From the NCBI GenBank assembly GCA_021767325.1, contig JAASTM010000069.1, positions 1 through 8,415 on the forward strand: a stretch of 8,415 bases of DNA, read 5' to 3'. A model generated the notes under the pieces. That model made no database searches. It saw nothing but the letters and a program-made list of their open reading frames with translations, and was not told the DNA's origin. The translations under genes were made by a program, and so were the position numbers. The stretch comes from Spirochaetales bacterium (GTDB taxonomy: Bacteria > Spirochaetota > Spirochaetia > DSM-16054 > Sediminispirochaetaceae). How positions within the stretch are numbered: the first letter of the stretch is position 1; the number at the start of each line of letters is the position of its first letter. This document shows positions 1-6,541 of this stretch, one piece after another.

Positions 1-402
1 CCCATGAACTTCATGACCGTGAATGTAACTGAAGAGGGCGGCAAAGTACTCATCGACGAAGGCGACTTCAAGATGGAACTGCCCAAGGAACAGGCCGAAG
101 TACTCAAGGATTACGTCGGCAAGCAGGTCGTGTTCGGTATCCGTCCTGAAGACCTCGACCACATGGATAAGGAAGAGAAGGGAAAAACCATCAAAGCCAG
201 CGTCGGCGTTATCGAGCCGCTCGGTGCTGAAATCCACGTCTATGTGAATACCAGCAAACACTCAATGATCGCAAGAGTCGGTCCTAACGTCAAACTCGAA
301 GTCGGCAACGAGATTTATCTCTTCCCGCACTTCGAAAAGGCTGTGTTCTTCGATGTGGAAACCGAACTTGCCATCGGGCGCGAACAGCGCAAGCAACAAT
401 AA
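1..402 (+). CDS. ABC importer ATPase, MalK/UgpC/MsmK type (C-terminal part)
   Basis: This is the C-terminal 133 residues of a nucleotide-binding subunit that would power a binding-protein-dependent importer, most often for sugars or glycerol-phosphate, at the inner face of the membrane. The reading frame is open at base 1; the first codons read P-MNFM, matching the 'PAMN' segment that follows the ATPase core in MalK-type proteins, so the ATG at 4 is internal. The rest is the C-terminal OB-fold (TOBE) regulatory domain: 'FGIRPEDL' near visible residues 45-52, 'GVIEPLGAE' near 70-78, and a final 'FFDVETELAIG' like the 'hFDxxTgxxI' ending of the family. Walker and signature motifs lie outside the window. 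A strong terminator follows the stop codon, so this is the last gene of its unit and is convergent to the eut-like operon. Family assignment is firm; the substrate cannot be read. Confidence 0.88.
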   Translation, partial: PMNFMTVNVTEEGGKVLIDEGDFKMELPKEQAEVLKDYVGKQVVFGIRPEDLDHMDKEEKGKTIKASVGVIEPLGAEIHVYVNTSKHSMIARVGPNVKLEVGNEIYLFPHFEKAVFFDVETELAIGREQRKQQ

Positions 403-416
403 CACAGATACGACAG

Positions 417-448
417 CTGCCGGGGAACAACCCCGGCAGTTTTTTTTT
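417..448 (+). terminator. Rho-independent terminator of the ABC ATPase unit
   Basis: A perfect 9-bp stem (CTGCCGGGG at 417-425 with CCCCGGCAG at 431-439) encloses a 5-base loop (AACAA) and is followed at once by nine T (440-448). It starts 15 bases after the stop codon of the upstream gene and has no gene inside it. It isolates cheD from transcription of the ABC unit, so cheD needs its own promoter. Confidence 0.95.
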
Positions 449-474
449 GCCCCCATGTAATTGTTCCGTGCTTA

Positions 475-503
475 TTGCATTCGAGCCGGCTGATACCTAT
501 ACT
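475..503 (+). promoter_or_regulatory. Predicted sigma-70-type promoter of cheD
   Basis: TTGCAT (475-480) and TATACT (498-503) are separated by exactly 17 bases, close to the TTGACA-17-TATAAT consensus. They sit between the upstream terminator and cheD. Transcription would start near 509-511, immediately before the ATG at 512, leaving no room for a ribosome-binding site. This is a prediction from sequence alone. Confidence 0.55.
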
Positions 504-511
504 TCAGTATC

Positions 512-1087
512 ATGTACACCCACTTCAACTATTCTTTTCAAAAAGAAATTGTCACTATTCATCCCGGGGAATACTATGTTTCGAACCGGGATATCTATAT
601 ATCAACAGTTCTGGGCTCATGTGTGGCGGTAGCCCTGCATGATGCGGTTCACAAAATCGGAGGGTTGAATCACTACATGCTCCCCGGAACCTTCAGCGGT
701 TTCAAGCCATCCGATCCAAGCGGACGGTACGGCTTATATGCAATGGAACTCCTTATCAATGAAATGATTAAACAGGGAGCATACCGTCCAAATTTGCGGG
801 CTAAAGTCTTCGGCGGAGGGAATGTACTCAACTCTACGAATAAGGTTGGAACCAATAATGCTCAGTTCGCCCTTAAATTCCTGGAAACCGAAGAAATCCC
901 GATTGATGCCCAGGATATCGAATCCGACATTGCCAGAAAGGTTATCTTCGATCCGGTTTCTGGTAATGTGTATTTGAAGAAACTCTCACATACCGTTTTG
1001 AAGAAAGTGGAGGATATTGAAGAACATCACCTCGAAAAAATTAGGAAAAAAGATGTTAATGGAGATTTCATTCTATTTGAAAGTTAG
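512..1087 (+). CDS. cheD: CheD, chemoreceptor glutamine deamidase
   Basis: CheD deamidates specific glutamines of methyl-accepting chemotaxis receptors and, in several bacteria, binds the CheC phosphatase. It acts in the cytoplasm at the receptor array. The 191-residue product carries the family signature: 'LGSCVAV' (34-40) with the nucleophile Cys37, 'GGLNHYMLP' (50-58) with the catalytic His54, and 'AKVFGGG' (97-103). The 17-residue Cys-to-His spacing equals that of Thermotoga CheD (Cys27/His44, from memory). Ser31-Thr32 stand where the third active-site hydroxyl is expected. A charged tail after about residue 163 makes it longer than the roughly 160-residue minimal form. ATG at 512 is the only plausible start: the frame is closed by TGA at 491 and no later start leaves the core intact. 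No Shine-Dalgarno sequence precedes it. The next gene encodes a PilZ protein. No other chemotaxis gene is in view. Confidence 0.95.
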   Translation: MYTHFNYSFQKEIVTIHPGEYYVSNRDIYISTVLGSCVAVALHDAVHKIGGLNHYMLPGTFSGFKPSDPSGRYGLYAMELLINEMIKQGAYRPNLRAKVFGGGNVLNSTNKVGTNNAQFALKFLETEEIPIDAQDIESDIARKVIFDPVSGNVYLKKLSHTVLKKVEDIEEHHLEKIRKKDVNGDFILFES

Positions 1088-1105
1088 CTTAAAAAGAAGT
1101 ATACT
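1077..1105 (+). promoter_or_regulatory. Predicted sigma-70-type promoter of the PilZ gene
   Basis: TTGAAA (1077-1082) and TATACT (1100-1105) are 17 bases apart. The -35 element overlaps the last codons of cheD, and the -10 lies inside the 10-base palindrome AAGTATACTT (1097-1106). The start would be near 1112, giving a leader of about 26 bases that includes AGGAG at 1126-1130, well placed for the ATG at 1138. The PilZ gene can thus be expressed separately from cheD. Confidence 0.55.
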
Positions 1106-1137
1106 TGGGGCATTGAGACTCACATAGGAGAGAACAG

Positions 1138-1926
1138 ATGGAGATGCCGCTTTTTCCGGCTGGAAGAAAGATCTTTTACCTTTTTCCCCAGGGAAATTTT
1201 CATCAGAGCATAGTACAGCATATAATCCGTGAAGAGTATGAGGTGTATACTCTCTCAGACTACAAACGTGGGCTTCCGCTCATTTTCCAATATAATGGGG
1301 CAATTATTTTTCTGAATCTGGATGGAGTTGCAAAGGATCAGAAGTTAATTTACGCCGTACGGGATTTTTGTCGTCAGAGTTCGAACCGTTCCATCGATCT
1401 GTTTCTCCTCACACATGATGCGGAAAAACAGAAGTGGGCCGAGAAACACATGAATCAAATTGAAAACTGTTCTGTCATCGAAATAGAGAATACGGTAGAT
1501 GAGTTCAAAGTCCACCTCGATTCCATTTTGAACAACCTTCAGGCACAGGGACAGCGGAAATATGTGCGCTTCGGGTCGAACAGTGAACAGCTTACACGGG
1601 CTACTTTTTATCGAAAAGAGAAACTGTACAAGGGGACCCTGCACGATGTCAGCTCTGCCGGGCTCTCATTCACCCTCGAAGACGAACATCCCCTGTCTCT
1701 GCGCAGCAAGCTGCAAAACATCACGATCGACTTGGGTTATTCCATTGACGGCTTATCAGGCACAGTCACCATCAAACGAAGGCTACCCGACAACAGGGTT
1801 CTCCATGTGCTCCTCTTCGATAAAAACATGGAAGAGGAAACCAAGGAACATCTACGATTCGTCATCCACGCCTCGCTTCAGCGCCAGTTCATGACCCGCC
1901 TCGAGCAGGTTGCCGTTCCGGAATAA
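1138..1926 (+). CDS. PilZ-domain protein with an N-terminal domain of unknown type
   Basis: The C-terminal half is a PilZ domain, the common cyclic-di-GMP receptor module. It shows the RxxxR motif (Arg140, Arg144 in 'RKYVR') and, on the next strand pair, the D-x-S-x-x-G motif (Asp170, Ser172, Gly175 in 'DVSSAG'), so binding residues are intact. The roughly 135-residue N-terminal half is not a domain I recognise with certainty. It begins with alternating hydrophobic strands and helices ('KIFYLFP', 'GAIIFLNLDG', 'IDLFLLTHD') reminiscent of a degenerate receiver-like alpha/beta fold, without an obvious phosphorylatable Asp. No signal peptide or membrane segment is seen, so it should be cytoplasmic. 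The 262-residue start at 1138 is supported by AGGAG at 1126-1130. Its place after cheD suggests a role in motility or chemotaxis under cyclic-di-GMP control, but that is inference. A few bases after the stop begins the terminator shared with the convergent operon. Confidence 0.85.
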   Translation: MEMPLFPAGRKIFYLFPQGNFHQSIVQHIIREEYEVYTLSDYKRGLPLIFQYNGAIIFLNLDGVAKDQKLIYAVRDFCRQSSNRSIDLFLLTHDAEKQKWAEKHMNQIENCSVIEIENTVDEFKVHLDSILNNLQAQGQRKYVRFGSNSEQLTRATFYRKEKLYKGTLHDVSSAGLSFTLEDEHPLSLRSKLQNITIDLGYSIDGLSGTVTIKRRLPDNRVLHVLLFDKNMEEETKEHLRFVIHASLQRQFMTRLEQVAVPE

Positions 1927-1934
1927 GCAGCGAT

Positions 1935-1969
1935 AAAAAGCGGGCTGCGTAATGCGACACGGCCCGCTT
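1935..1969 (-). terminator. Intrinsic terminator ending the eut-like operon
   Basis: Read on the - strand, an 8-bp stem (AAGCGGGC at 1969-1962, GCCCGCTT at 1945-1938) with a 16-base loop runs into TTTTTAT. The stem starts within the TAA stop codon of the aspartokinase gene. On the + strand the run after the stem is only TTAAAG, so termination of the PilZ transcript from the other side should be weaker. Confidence 0.75.
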
Positions 1970-3269
1970 AAAGCGACTCAACACCTTTGGCAAGCGTTCT
2001 TAGCGCCTGTGTGTAATTCTCGAGCGGAACAGCCACCAGCAGGGTAACCGGAGAACCGCCGTAGTTCAGGGCTTCCACCGAAATGGAGTTCTGCTTCAGG
2101 GTTTCCAACACCATCCCGACCACCTGTCCATGGGCTGCCAGCCCCTCTCCGACGACCCCGATCACCGCGAGCTCATCCCCCAGGCTGCAACTGTCGGCAT
2201 TCAGGTTATCGACAACTGTTGACTTCAGACTGTCCCAGTCAGCATCAGCCGCCGAACCGACAAACAGAGCCAGCGTATCGAACCCCTTTAGTTCAAAATC
2301 TACTGCAATGCCAATCTTTTTCAGAGTTTCCTGCACTTGAAAGGGAAACTCAGGGTGACGATTGAGCATGAACTTTTCGATGAGCAGTTTCCGGTACGGC
2401 TTTTTACCGGATACACCAACGATGGCCGATTTTGCCGTATCACGCTCGGCCAGTATGAAGGTTCCCTTATCTTCAGGTGCGTTAGTGTTTTTCACATTGA
2501 TGGGGATCCCCAAAGATTTTACCGGGGCGATAGCCTCTTCATGGAAGACATTGGCGCCCACCGAAGCCATTTCGCGGATTTCCCGGTAGGTGATCTCTTC
2601 GATCGGCTTAGGATTGTCCACGACCCGGGGATCAGCCATCAGAATACCGGATACATCGGTCCAGTTCTCATAAACCTCAGCTTGTACACCCCGGGCGGCA
2701 ATCGCCCCGGAGATATCCGAACCGCCGCGTGAGAATGTCTTCAGTGTTCCATCCAGCTGTGCCCCGTAAAAACCCGGAAGTACATACAGGCCCCGCTCGG
2801 CCATATGCCGGGCTACCAGCTGGTATGAGTCTTCATGCACGCGTCCGTCATCGGTAAGCCGTACCACTTTTTCCGCATCAATAAACTCGGCACCGAGAAA
2901 CTGCGCTATCAACAGTCCACTCAGGTATTCACCGCGGCTGGCCGCGTAATCGGCCGATGCTCCGGATTTGATTTTCTCCTCGACCTCATCAATCGAATCT
3001 TCAAGTGAGCCGCTTACCTGCAACTCTTTGGCAATCTCGAGGAAGCGGCTCCGGATAATGTCGAAGGTGCCGTCGATGGACTCGCCTTTTGCGGCCTTGG
3101 CATGACAGGTGTAGAGTAGATCGGTAATTTTTTCATCCTCTTTATGCCGCTTACCCGGTGCGGAAACTACTATTATCCGCCGTTCCGGATCCTGCTCTAC
3201 AATCGCTTTAACCTTGCGGATCTGTGCTGCCTCCGCCACCGAACTTCCACCAAACTTACACACCTTCAT
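1968..3269 (-). CDS. lysC: Aspartokinase (aspartate kinase) with C-terminal ACT domains
   Basis: The enzyme phosphorylates L-aspartate to aspartyl-phosphate, the entry step to lysine, threonine, methionine and ectoine synthesis. In the 433-residue product the kinase domain shows 'KFGGSS' (5-10), 'SRGEYLSG' (111-118), 'FSRGGSDISGA' (179-189) and 'ENWTDVSGIL' (201-210). Two ACT repeats follow from about 285 to the end, with 'VGEGLAAHG' (373-381) and 'LNYGGSPVTLLVAVP' (401-415), as in feedback-regulated monofunctional aspartokinases. No homoserine dehydrogenase is fused. The ATG at 3269 has AAGGAG at 3281-3276, six bases away. The gene is last in the operon, 43 bases after the second EutD-type gene, and its stop codon lies in the terminator stem. 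A dedicated aspartokinase (Ask_Ect) is known from ectoine biosynthesis clusters; here the neighbours look catabolic. Sequence alone does not tell a housekeeping enzyme from a specialised one. Confidence 0.93.
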   Translation of the reverse strand: MKVCKFGGSSVAEAAQIRKVKAIVEQDPERRIIVVSAPGKRHKEDEKITDLLYTCHAKAAKGESIDGTFDIIRSRFLEIAKELQVSGSLEDSIDEVEEKIKSGASADYAASRGEYLSGLLIAQFLGAEFIDAEKVVRLTDDGRVHEDSYQLVARHMAERGLYVLPGFYGAQLDGTLKTFSRGGSDISGAIAARGVQAEVYENWTDVSGILMADPRVVDNPKPIEEITYREIREMASVGANVFHEEAIAPVKSLGIPINVKNTNAPEDKGTFILAERDTAKSAIVGVSGKKPYRKLLIEKFMLNRHPEFPFQVQETLKKIGIAVDFELKGFDTLALFVGSAADADWDSLKSTVVDNLNADSCSLGDELAVIGVVGEGLAAHGQVVGMVLETLKQNSISVEALNYGGSPVTLLVAVPLENYTQALRTLAKGVESL

Positions 3270-3312
3270 TACTGACTCCTTGTTATAGAAACGCCGCTTA
3301 TTACAGCCTCGG

Positions 3313-4494
3313 TTATTTTACAAATAATTTCTGGGGAAAATCAATAAACTTCTCGCATCCTTTTTCAGTTACCAGAAATGGTTCGCTGTTTTCGAACCCA
3401 TAGGTATCCAACCAAATACCCGGCATAAAGTGGATGGTCATCCCCGGCTCGAGAACGGTTTTATCGCCGGGCCGCAGGCTGACGGTATGCTCACCCCAGT
3501 CGGGCACGAAACTGAGTCCATACGAGTAGCCGACCCGCGAGGGCTTCTCCACTCCGGTCCCTTTCAAGTTGCTGCGCCAGCGCTCTTCTACCTCTTCGGC
3601 AGTGACTCCGGGCTGAATAAAGCTCAGCGTATCGTTGAGTCCCTTCACCACCACATCGGCCACTTTCTGCAGATCCGCCGGCGGATCGCCGAGGTACACG
3701 GTTCGGGAGAGCGGGGCGTGGTAATGGTACCGCGCACCCGCAAGCTCTAAGAGAACAACATCACCCGGCTGGTAGCTGCGGTCCGGATCGAATGTGAGGT
3801 GGGCGGTAGAGGTGCGCTCGGCCGAGGGCATGATCGGAAAAATGGCCGGCGAATCGCCGCCGAACTCTTCAGTTCCGGCTATTTGCGCGGCTACCACCTG
3901 TGCGGTCACGTCCTTTTCCCAGGCCCCCACTTCGATATTGTCGATGGCCGTCTGCATCACGTTTTTACAGATCTGTGATGCCTGCCGCATATATTCGATT
4001 TCCGGCGGGCTCTTTACAGTCTTTACCCAGTTCACCAGGTTGGTGGCATCCATCAGGGTTGCATTGGGCAGATGCTCATCCAACTCGACAAACATCTTGG
4101 CGTTGAACCAGTACCCGTCCATTTCGAGACCCAGGCTCTTGTTGTCCAGCCCTCTGTCCCGCAGCAGACCGGCTACATACTGCATGGTGTGGATGTAGCG
4201 CGACTGCACATACTCATCCGGATATCCGTGTATGTGTGAGTCGGGCAGCCAGGTGGTCAAACGTGCCCCGTTGGAATCCTGTTCACGCCCAAACCACATG
4301 GGACATTCATCGCTAAGGGACACAATCACGCCCTGATGCACATAGAAGGACCAGCCGTCATAGCCGGTAAGATAATTCATATTAGCCGGATCCATGACCA
4401 GCAGCAGCTCGATGCCCTGATGATCCATCCGCTCCTGGGTCTTACGGACCCTGCGTTTGTACTCCGCTTCTGAGAATACCAGTTTTTTTGCCAT
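3313..4494 (-). CDS. eutD: M24-fold ectoine hydrolase-like protein, second copy (EutD/DoeA type)
   Basis: EutD/DoeA opens the ectoine ring to N-acetyl-2,4-diaminobutyrate in the cytoplasm. The 393-residue product has the creatinase N-domain followed by the 'pita-bread' M24 domain from about residue 160. The segment 'YLTGYDGWSFYVHQ' (41-54) is typical of the EutD branch. The five metal ligands of true M24 aminopeptidases are missing: the Asp-x-Gly position reads 'LLELAG' (248-253), the second Asp is Pro261, and the 'GHGxG' and 'EPG' motifs are 'SYGL' and 'MPG'. Glu250 lies where the first metal Asp would be; as I recall, a glutamate of Halomonas EutD (Glu255) forms the covalent intermediate, and this may be its counterpart. 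AGGAGGGG (4508-4501) sits six bases from the ATG. By eye about half of the residues match the first copy (6539-7711), but its GC is higher. Substrate is inferred: another cyclic amidine or amide is possible. Confidence 0.82.
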   Translation of the reverse strand: MAKKLVFSEAEYKRRVRKTQERMDHQGIELLLVMDPANMNYLTGYDGWSFYVHQGVIVSLSDECPMWFGREQDSNGARLTTWLPDSHIHGYPDEYVQSRYIHTMQYVAGLLRDRGLDNKSLGLEMDGYWFNAKMFVELDEHLPNATLMDATNLVNWVKTVKSPPEIEYMRQASQICKNVMQTAIDNIEVGAWEKDVTAQVVAAQIAGTEEFGGDSPAIFPIMPSAERTSTAHLTFDPDRSYQPGDVVLLELAGARYHYHAPLSRTVYLGDPPADLQKVADVVVKGLNDTLSFIQPGVTAEEVEERWRSNLKGTGVEKPSRVGYSYGLSFVPDWGEHTVSLRPGDKTVLEPGMTIHFMPGIWLDTYGFENSEPFLVTEKGCEKFIDFPQKLFVK

Positions 4495-4511
4495 TCGTTT
4501 CCCCTCCTGGA

Positions 4512-5507
4512 TCAGCGCGGGATCTGGGTTCCCATCTGTTTTTCTACCGCCAGGTCGTAGGCCTTGATGGCAATCATGGTATCCTGGACACCTACCCCGG
4601 TCAGATCACATACGGTGATCTGCTCGTCGCTCTCCCGGCCTGGTTGCACACCGTTGATCATCTCGCCGAGCTCGCGGATAGGGGAGTTTTCCGTCAGTAC
4701 GCCGTCCTCAATTGCCGAACGGGTTTCACCGAGCCGGAACACCTGGCTCTTCAAATCACAGGCCAAAATGTCGGCCTTTCCGAGCACTGCCGATTCCAGC
4801 TCCTGTTTCTCCTCGGTGTCGCTGCCCATGGCGGTGATGTGCAGACCGGGGTGCAGCCACTCGGCCTTTATATAACCCTTGCGCGCCGGTGTAGTGGTTA
4901 CTACCACATCGCTCTTGCGCACAACCTCTTCGGCGTCAGCGGCTTTTATTACCTCGATGCCCAGCTCTTCGCGCATCTCCTCCACATACTTATCGCGGAC
5001 CTCATCAGAATCGAGACTAAACATGCGGATGGTTTTGATATTCCGTACCAGCGCCAGCGCCCGCATCTGGTAGCGGGCCTGAGTTCCCGAACCTATCACT
5101 CCGGCGTTCTCCGCTTTTTCGGGGGCCAGAAACTTGGCAGCCACAGCACCGGCGGCTCCGGTCCGTACCTGAGTCAGATATCCGTTATCCAGGAGTACGC
5201 CGTCCAGGTAGCCGGTCTCTGAGCTGAGTACCAACATCTGACCGCTGGCCGAAGGAAGACCGAGCTTGTTGTTTTCGAAAAAGCCCGAGGCTACCTTGAT
5301 GGCCAGCCGCTTGATGCCTTTGATGTAGGCACTTTTTACATCGACTTCGCCGGTCTTTTCCGGCACCGGAATCATCATAATCGGCGGTACGGTTGCATTG
5401 CCCTTCTGCAGTTCGCTGAATCCGGTTTCTATTGCTTTAATCACACTCTCATCGAGTTTTACTATGCTTTTTAATTCATCCTCTTTTAGTATGTATATCG
5501 GTTCCAT
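4512..5507 (-). CDS. eutC: EutC-type ornithine cyclodeaminase/mu-crystallin family protein
   Basis: This NAD(P)-dependent family includes ornithine cyclodeaminase, ketimine reductases and EutC of hydroxyectoine utilisation; the exact EutC reaction is not settled to my knowledge. The 331-residue product has the substrate-binding Lys71 in 'LAIKVASGF' (68-76), Arg115 in 'LTQVRTGAAG' (111-120), the Rossmann motif 'GVIGSGTQA' (136-144) and 'CDLTGVGVQD' (300-309) with Asp301 and Asp309. The run 'KLGLPSASGQMLVLSSETG' (81-99) and the family's usual length also fit. I chose ATG at 5507 rather than the in-frame GTG at 5513, because AGGAGG occupies 5518-5513 and so overlaps the GTG, while it lies five bases from the ATG. 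That Shine-Dalgarno also overlaps the eutB stop codon. The gene sits between eutB and the second EutD-type gene, the setting that supports EutC over a plain ornithine cyclodeaminase. Confidence 0.85.
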   Translation of the reverse strand: MEPIYILKEDELKSIVKLDESVIKAIETGFSELQKGNATVPPIMMIPVPEKTGEVDVKSAYIKGIKRLAIKVASGFFENNKLGLPSASGQMLVLSSETGYLDGVLLDNGYLTQVRTGAAGAVAAKFLAPEKAENAGVIGSGTQARYQMRALALVRNIKTIRMFSLDSDEVRDKYVEEMREELGIEVIKAADAEEVVRKSDVVVTTTPARKGYIKAEWLHPGLHITAMGSDTEEKQELESAVLGKADILACDLKSQVFRLGETRSAIEDGVLTENSPIRELGEMINGVQPGRESDEQITVCDLTGVGVQDTMIAIKAYDLAVEKQMGTQIPR

Positions 5508-5519
5508 ACACACCTCCTA
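5505..5519 (-). promoter_or_regulatory. Ribosome-binding site of eutC overlapping the eutB stop codon
   Basis: On the - strand TAGGAGGTGTGTATG spans the end of eutB and the start of eutC: the TAG stop (5519-5517) shares two bases with the full AGGAGG (5518-5513). The ATG is five bases downstream. This fixes the eutC start at 5507 and suggests translational coupling. Confidence 0.8.
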
Positions 5520-6530
5520 ACGTACGTGTTTTTGCAGTACTTGCAGATATTTGGACGGGTCGACACTGCTGCCGCTGATCACAGCCGCAACCTTTTTACC
5601 GGCAGCGTTCACTTTACCGCTCTGCAGGGCGGCGATTCCCACCGCTGAAGCACCTTCGATGACCAGACTGTGTTGTATGTAGGCATACGTCATCGCTTTC
5701 TCGATCTCCCCTTCGGTAATTACTACATGTTCATCCACATACTTCTGTACCAGCGGCAGGGTGTAGTGGTTCTCTTTTCCGATTCCACCCAGCAGTGAAT
5801 CGGCCAGGGTGTCCTTCTCTTCCACCGGAACCGGATGGCCGGCTTTGATGCTCTCGAGCATTGCCGGCGACTGGGCGATCGATACCCCGACCACAGTGAT
5901 GTCCGGGTTGACGGACTTGGCAGCAATGGCGATACCGGCCAGCAGTCCGCCTCCGGAGAGCGGCACCAGCAGCATCTCCAGGTCAGGACGTTTTTTCAAC
6001 ATCTCCAGGGCAATCGTCCCCTGCCCGGCTACAATCGCCGGATCATCAAAGGGCACCACCGGAACCATGCCGCGCGATTCCACAAGCTGGTAGTAATGCT
6101 CCTCCGCCTCGTCCTGGCTGTGACCCTTCACCTCGACTTCCGCGCCGAGCTGTCTGATTTTTTCCACCCGGTAGGCCGGCACATGCTCCGACAGGCAGAC
6201 CACGGCTTTAATTCCGGTCTGCCCGGAGACGAATGACACGGCCTTTCCGTGGTTGCCGGTTGAAAAGGTAATTACTCCCCGGGCCCGGTCCTCTGCGGAT
6301 AAGCCGAGAATCTTATTGGCAGCACCGCGCACCTTGAAGGCGCCGGTATTCTGCAGGGATTCCAGTTTCAACAAGACCTCCGCAGCCCCGCTTTCGCGGG
6401 CGACTGCAGGGGAGTCTATCAGGGGCGTCTCCCACACTACCTGTTCAATGCGCTTTTGAGCTTCGAACACAGCATGCAGGTCGGGAAGCATATGACCGGG
6501 CTTTGCTTCGGTTTGGCTCTGGCGAGACAT
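5517..6530 (-). CDS. eutB: EutB-type PLP-dependent threonine dehydratase family protein
   Basis: The product belongs to fold-type II PLP enzymes (threonine/serine dehydratases). EutB of this family is tied to hydroxyectoine breakdown, where loss of a hydroxyl group from a beta-hydroxy amino acid intermediate would be a fitting reaction. The 337 residues show the PLP lysine Lys66 in 'NTGAFKVRGA' (61-70), 'STGNHGKAV' (90-98) that packs on the cofactor, the phosphate-binding loop 'SGGGLLAG' (192-199), 'EGASAVG' (292-298) and 'ISGSSVD' (318-324). There is no C-terminal ACT domain, so it is not a biosynthetic IlvA of the regulated type. The start at 6530 has AGGGGGA at 6540-6534; a second ATG at residue 14 would give a product without the polar leader and cannot be excluded. 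Its stop overlaps the eutC ribosome-binding site. Catabolic threonine dehydratase or serine racemase is the alternative, made less likely by the neighbours. Confidence 0.83.
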   Translation of the reverse strand: MSRQSQTEAKPGHMLPDLHAVFEAQKRIEQVVWETPLIDSPAVARESGAAEVLLKLESLQNTGAFKVRGAANKILGLSAEDRARGVITFSTGNHGKAVSFVSGQTGIKAVVCLSEHVPAYRVEKIRQLGAEVEVKGHSQDEAEEHYYQLVESRGMVPVVPFDDPAIVAGQGTIALEMLKKRPDLEMLLVPLSGGGLLAGIAIAAKSVNPDITVVGVSIAQSPAMLESIKAGHPVPVEEKDTLADSLLGGIGKENHYTLPLVQKYVDEHVVITEGEIEKAMTYAYIQHSLVIEGASAVGIAALQSGKVNAAGKKVAAVISGSSVDPSKYLQVLQKHVR

Positions 6531-6541
6531 TCTTCCCCCTA
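6528..6541 (-). promoter_or_regulatory. Ribosome-binding site of eutB overlapping the upstream stop codon
   Basis: On the - strand TAGGGGGAAGAATG joins the first EutD-type gene to eutB: the TAG stop (6541-6539) runs into the purine-rich AGGGGGA site, four to six bases before the ATG at 6530. The arrangement repeats that of the eutB-eutC junction and points to coupled translation. Confidence 0.7.

Noticed and set aside
447..632. A 61-codon open frame on the + strand overlapping the start of cheD
   Set aside because: It overlaps cheD in another frame, shows no conserved sequence and begins in the terminator region.
1..1926. Functional link between the ABC ATPase and the ectoine-type operon
   Set aside because: The ATPase is on the opposite strand, ends at its own terminator and is separated by cheD and the PilZ gene. 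Its sequence points to a sugar-type importer rather than an ectoine transporter.
3270..3312. A separate promoter for lysC in the 43-base gap
   Set aside because: TATAAC and TAATAA occur on the - strand, but no -35 element stands at 16-18 bases from either, so I did not annotate one.
4488..5222. A 244-codon open frame on the + strand opposite eutC
   Set aside because: It is the complement of a strongly conserved EutC-type gene, has no ribosome-binding site of note and its translation resembles no family. It stays open because of codon bias on the other strand.
5511..5513. GTG as the start codon of eutC
   Set aside because: It overlaps the AGGAGG ribosome-binding site; the ATG at 5507 has correct spacing.
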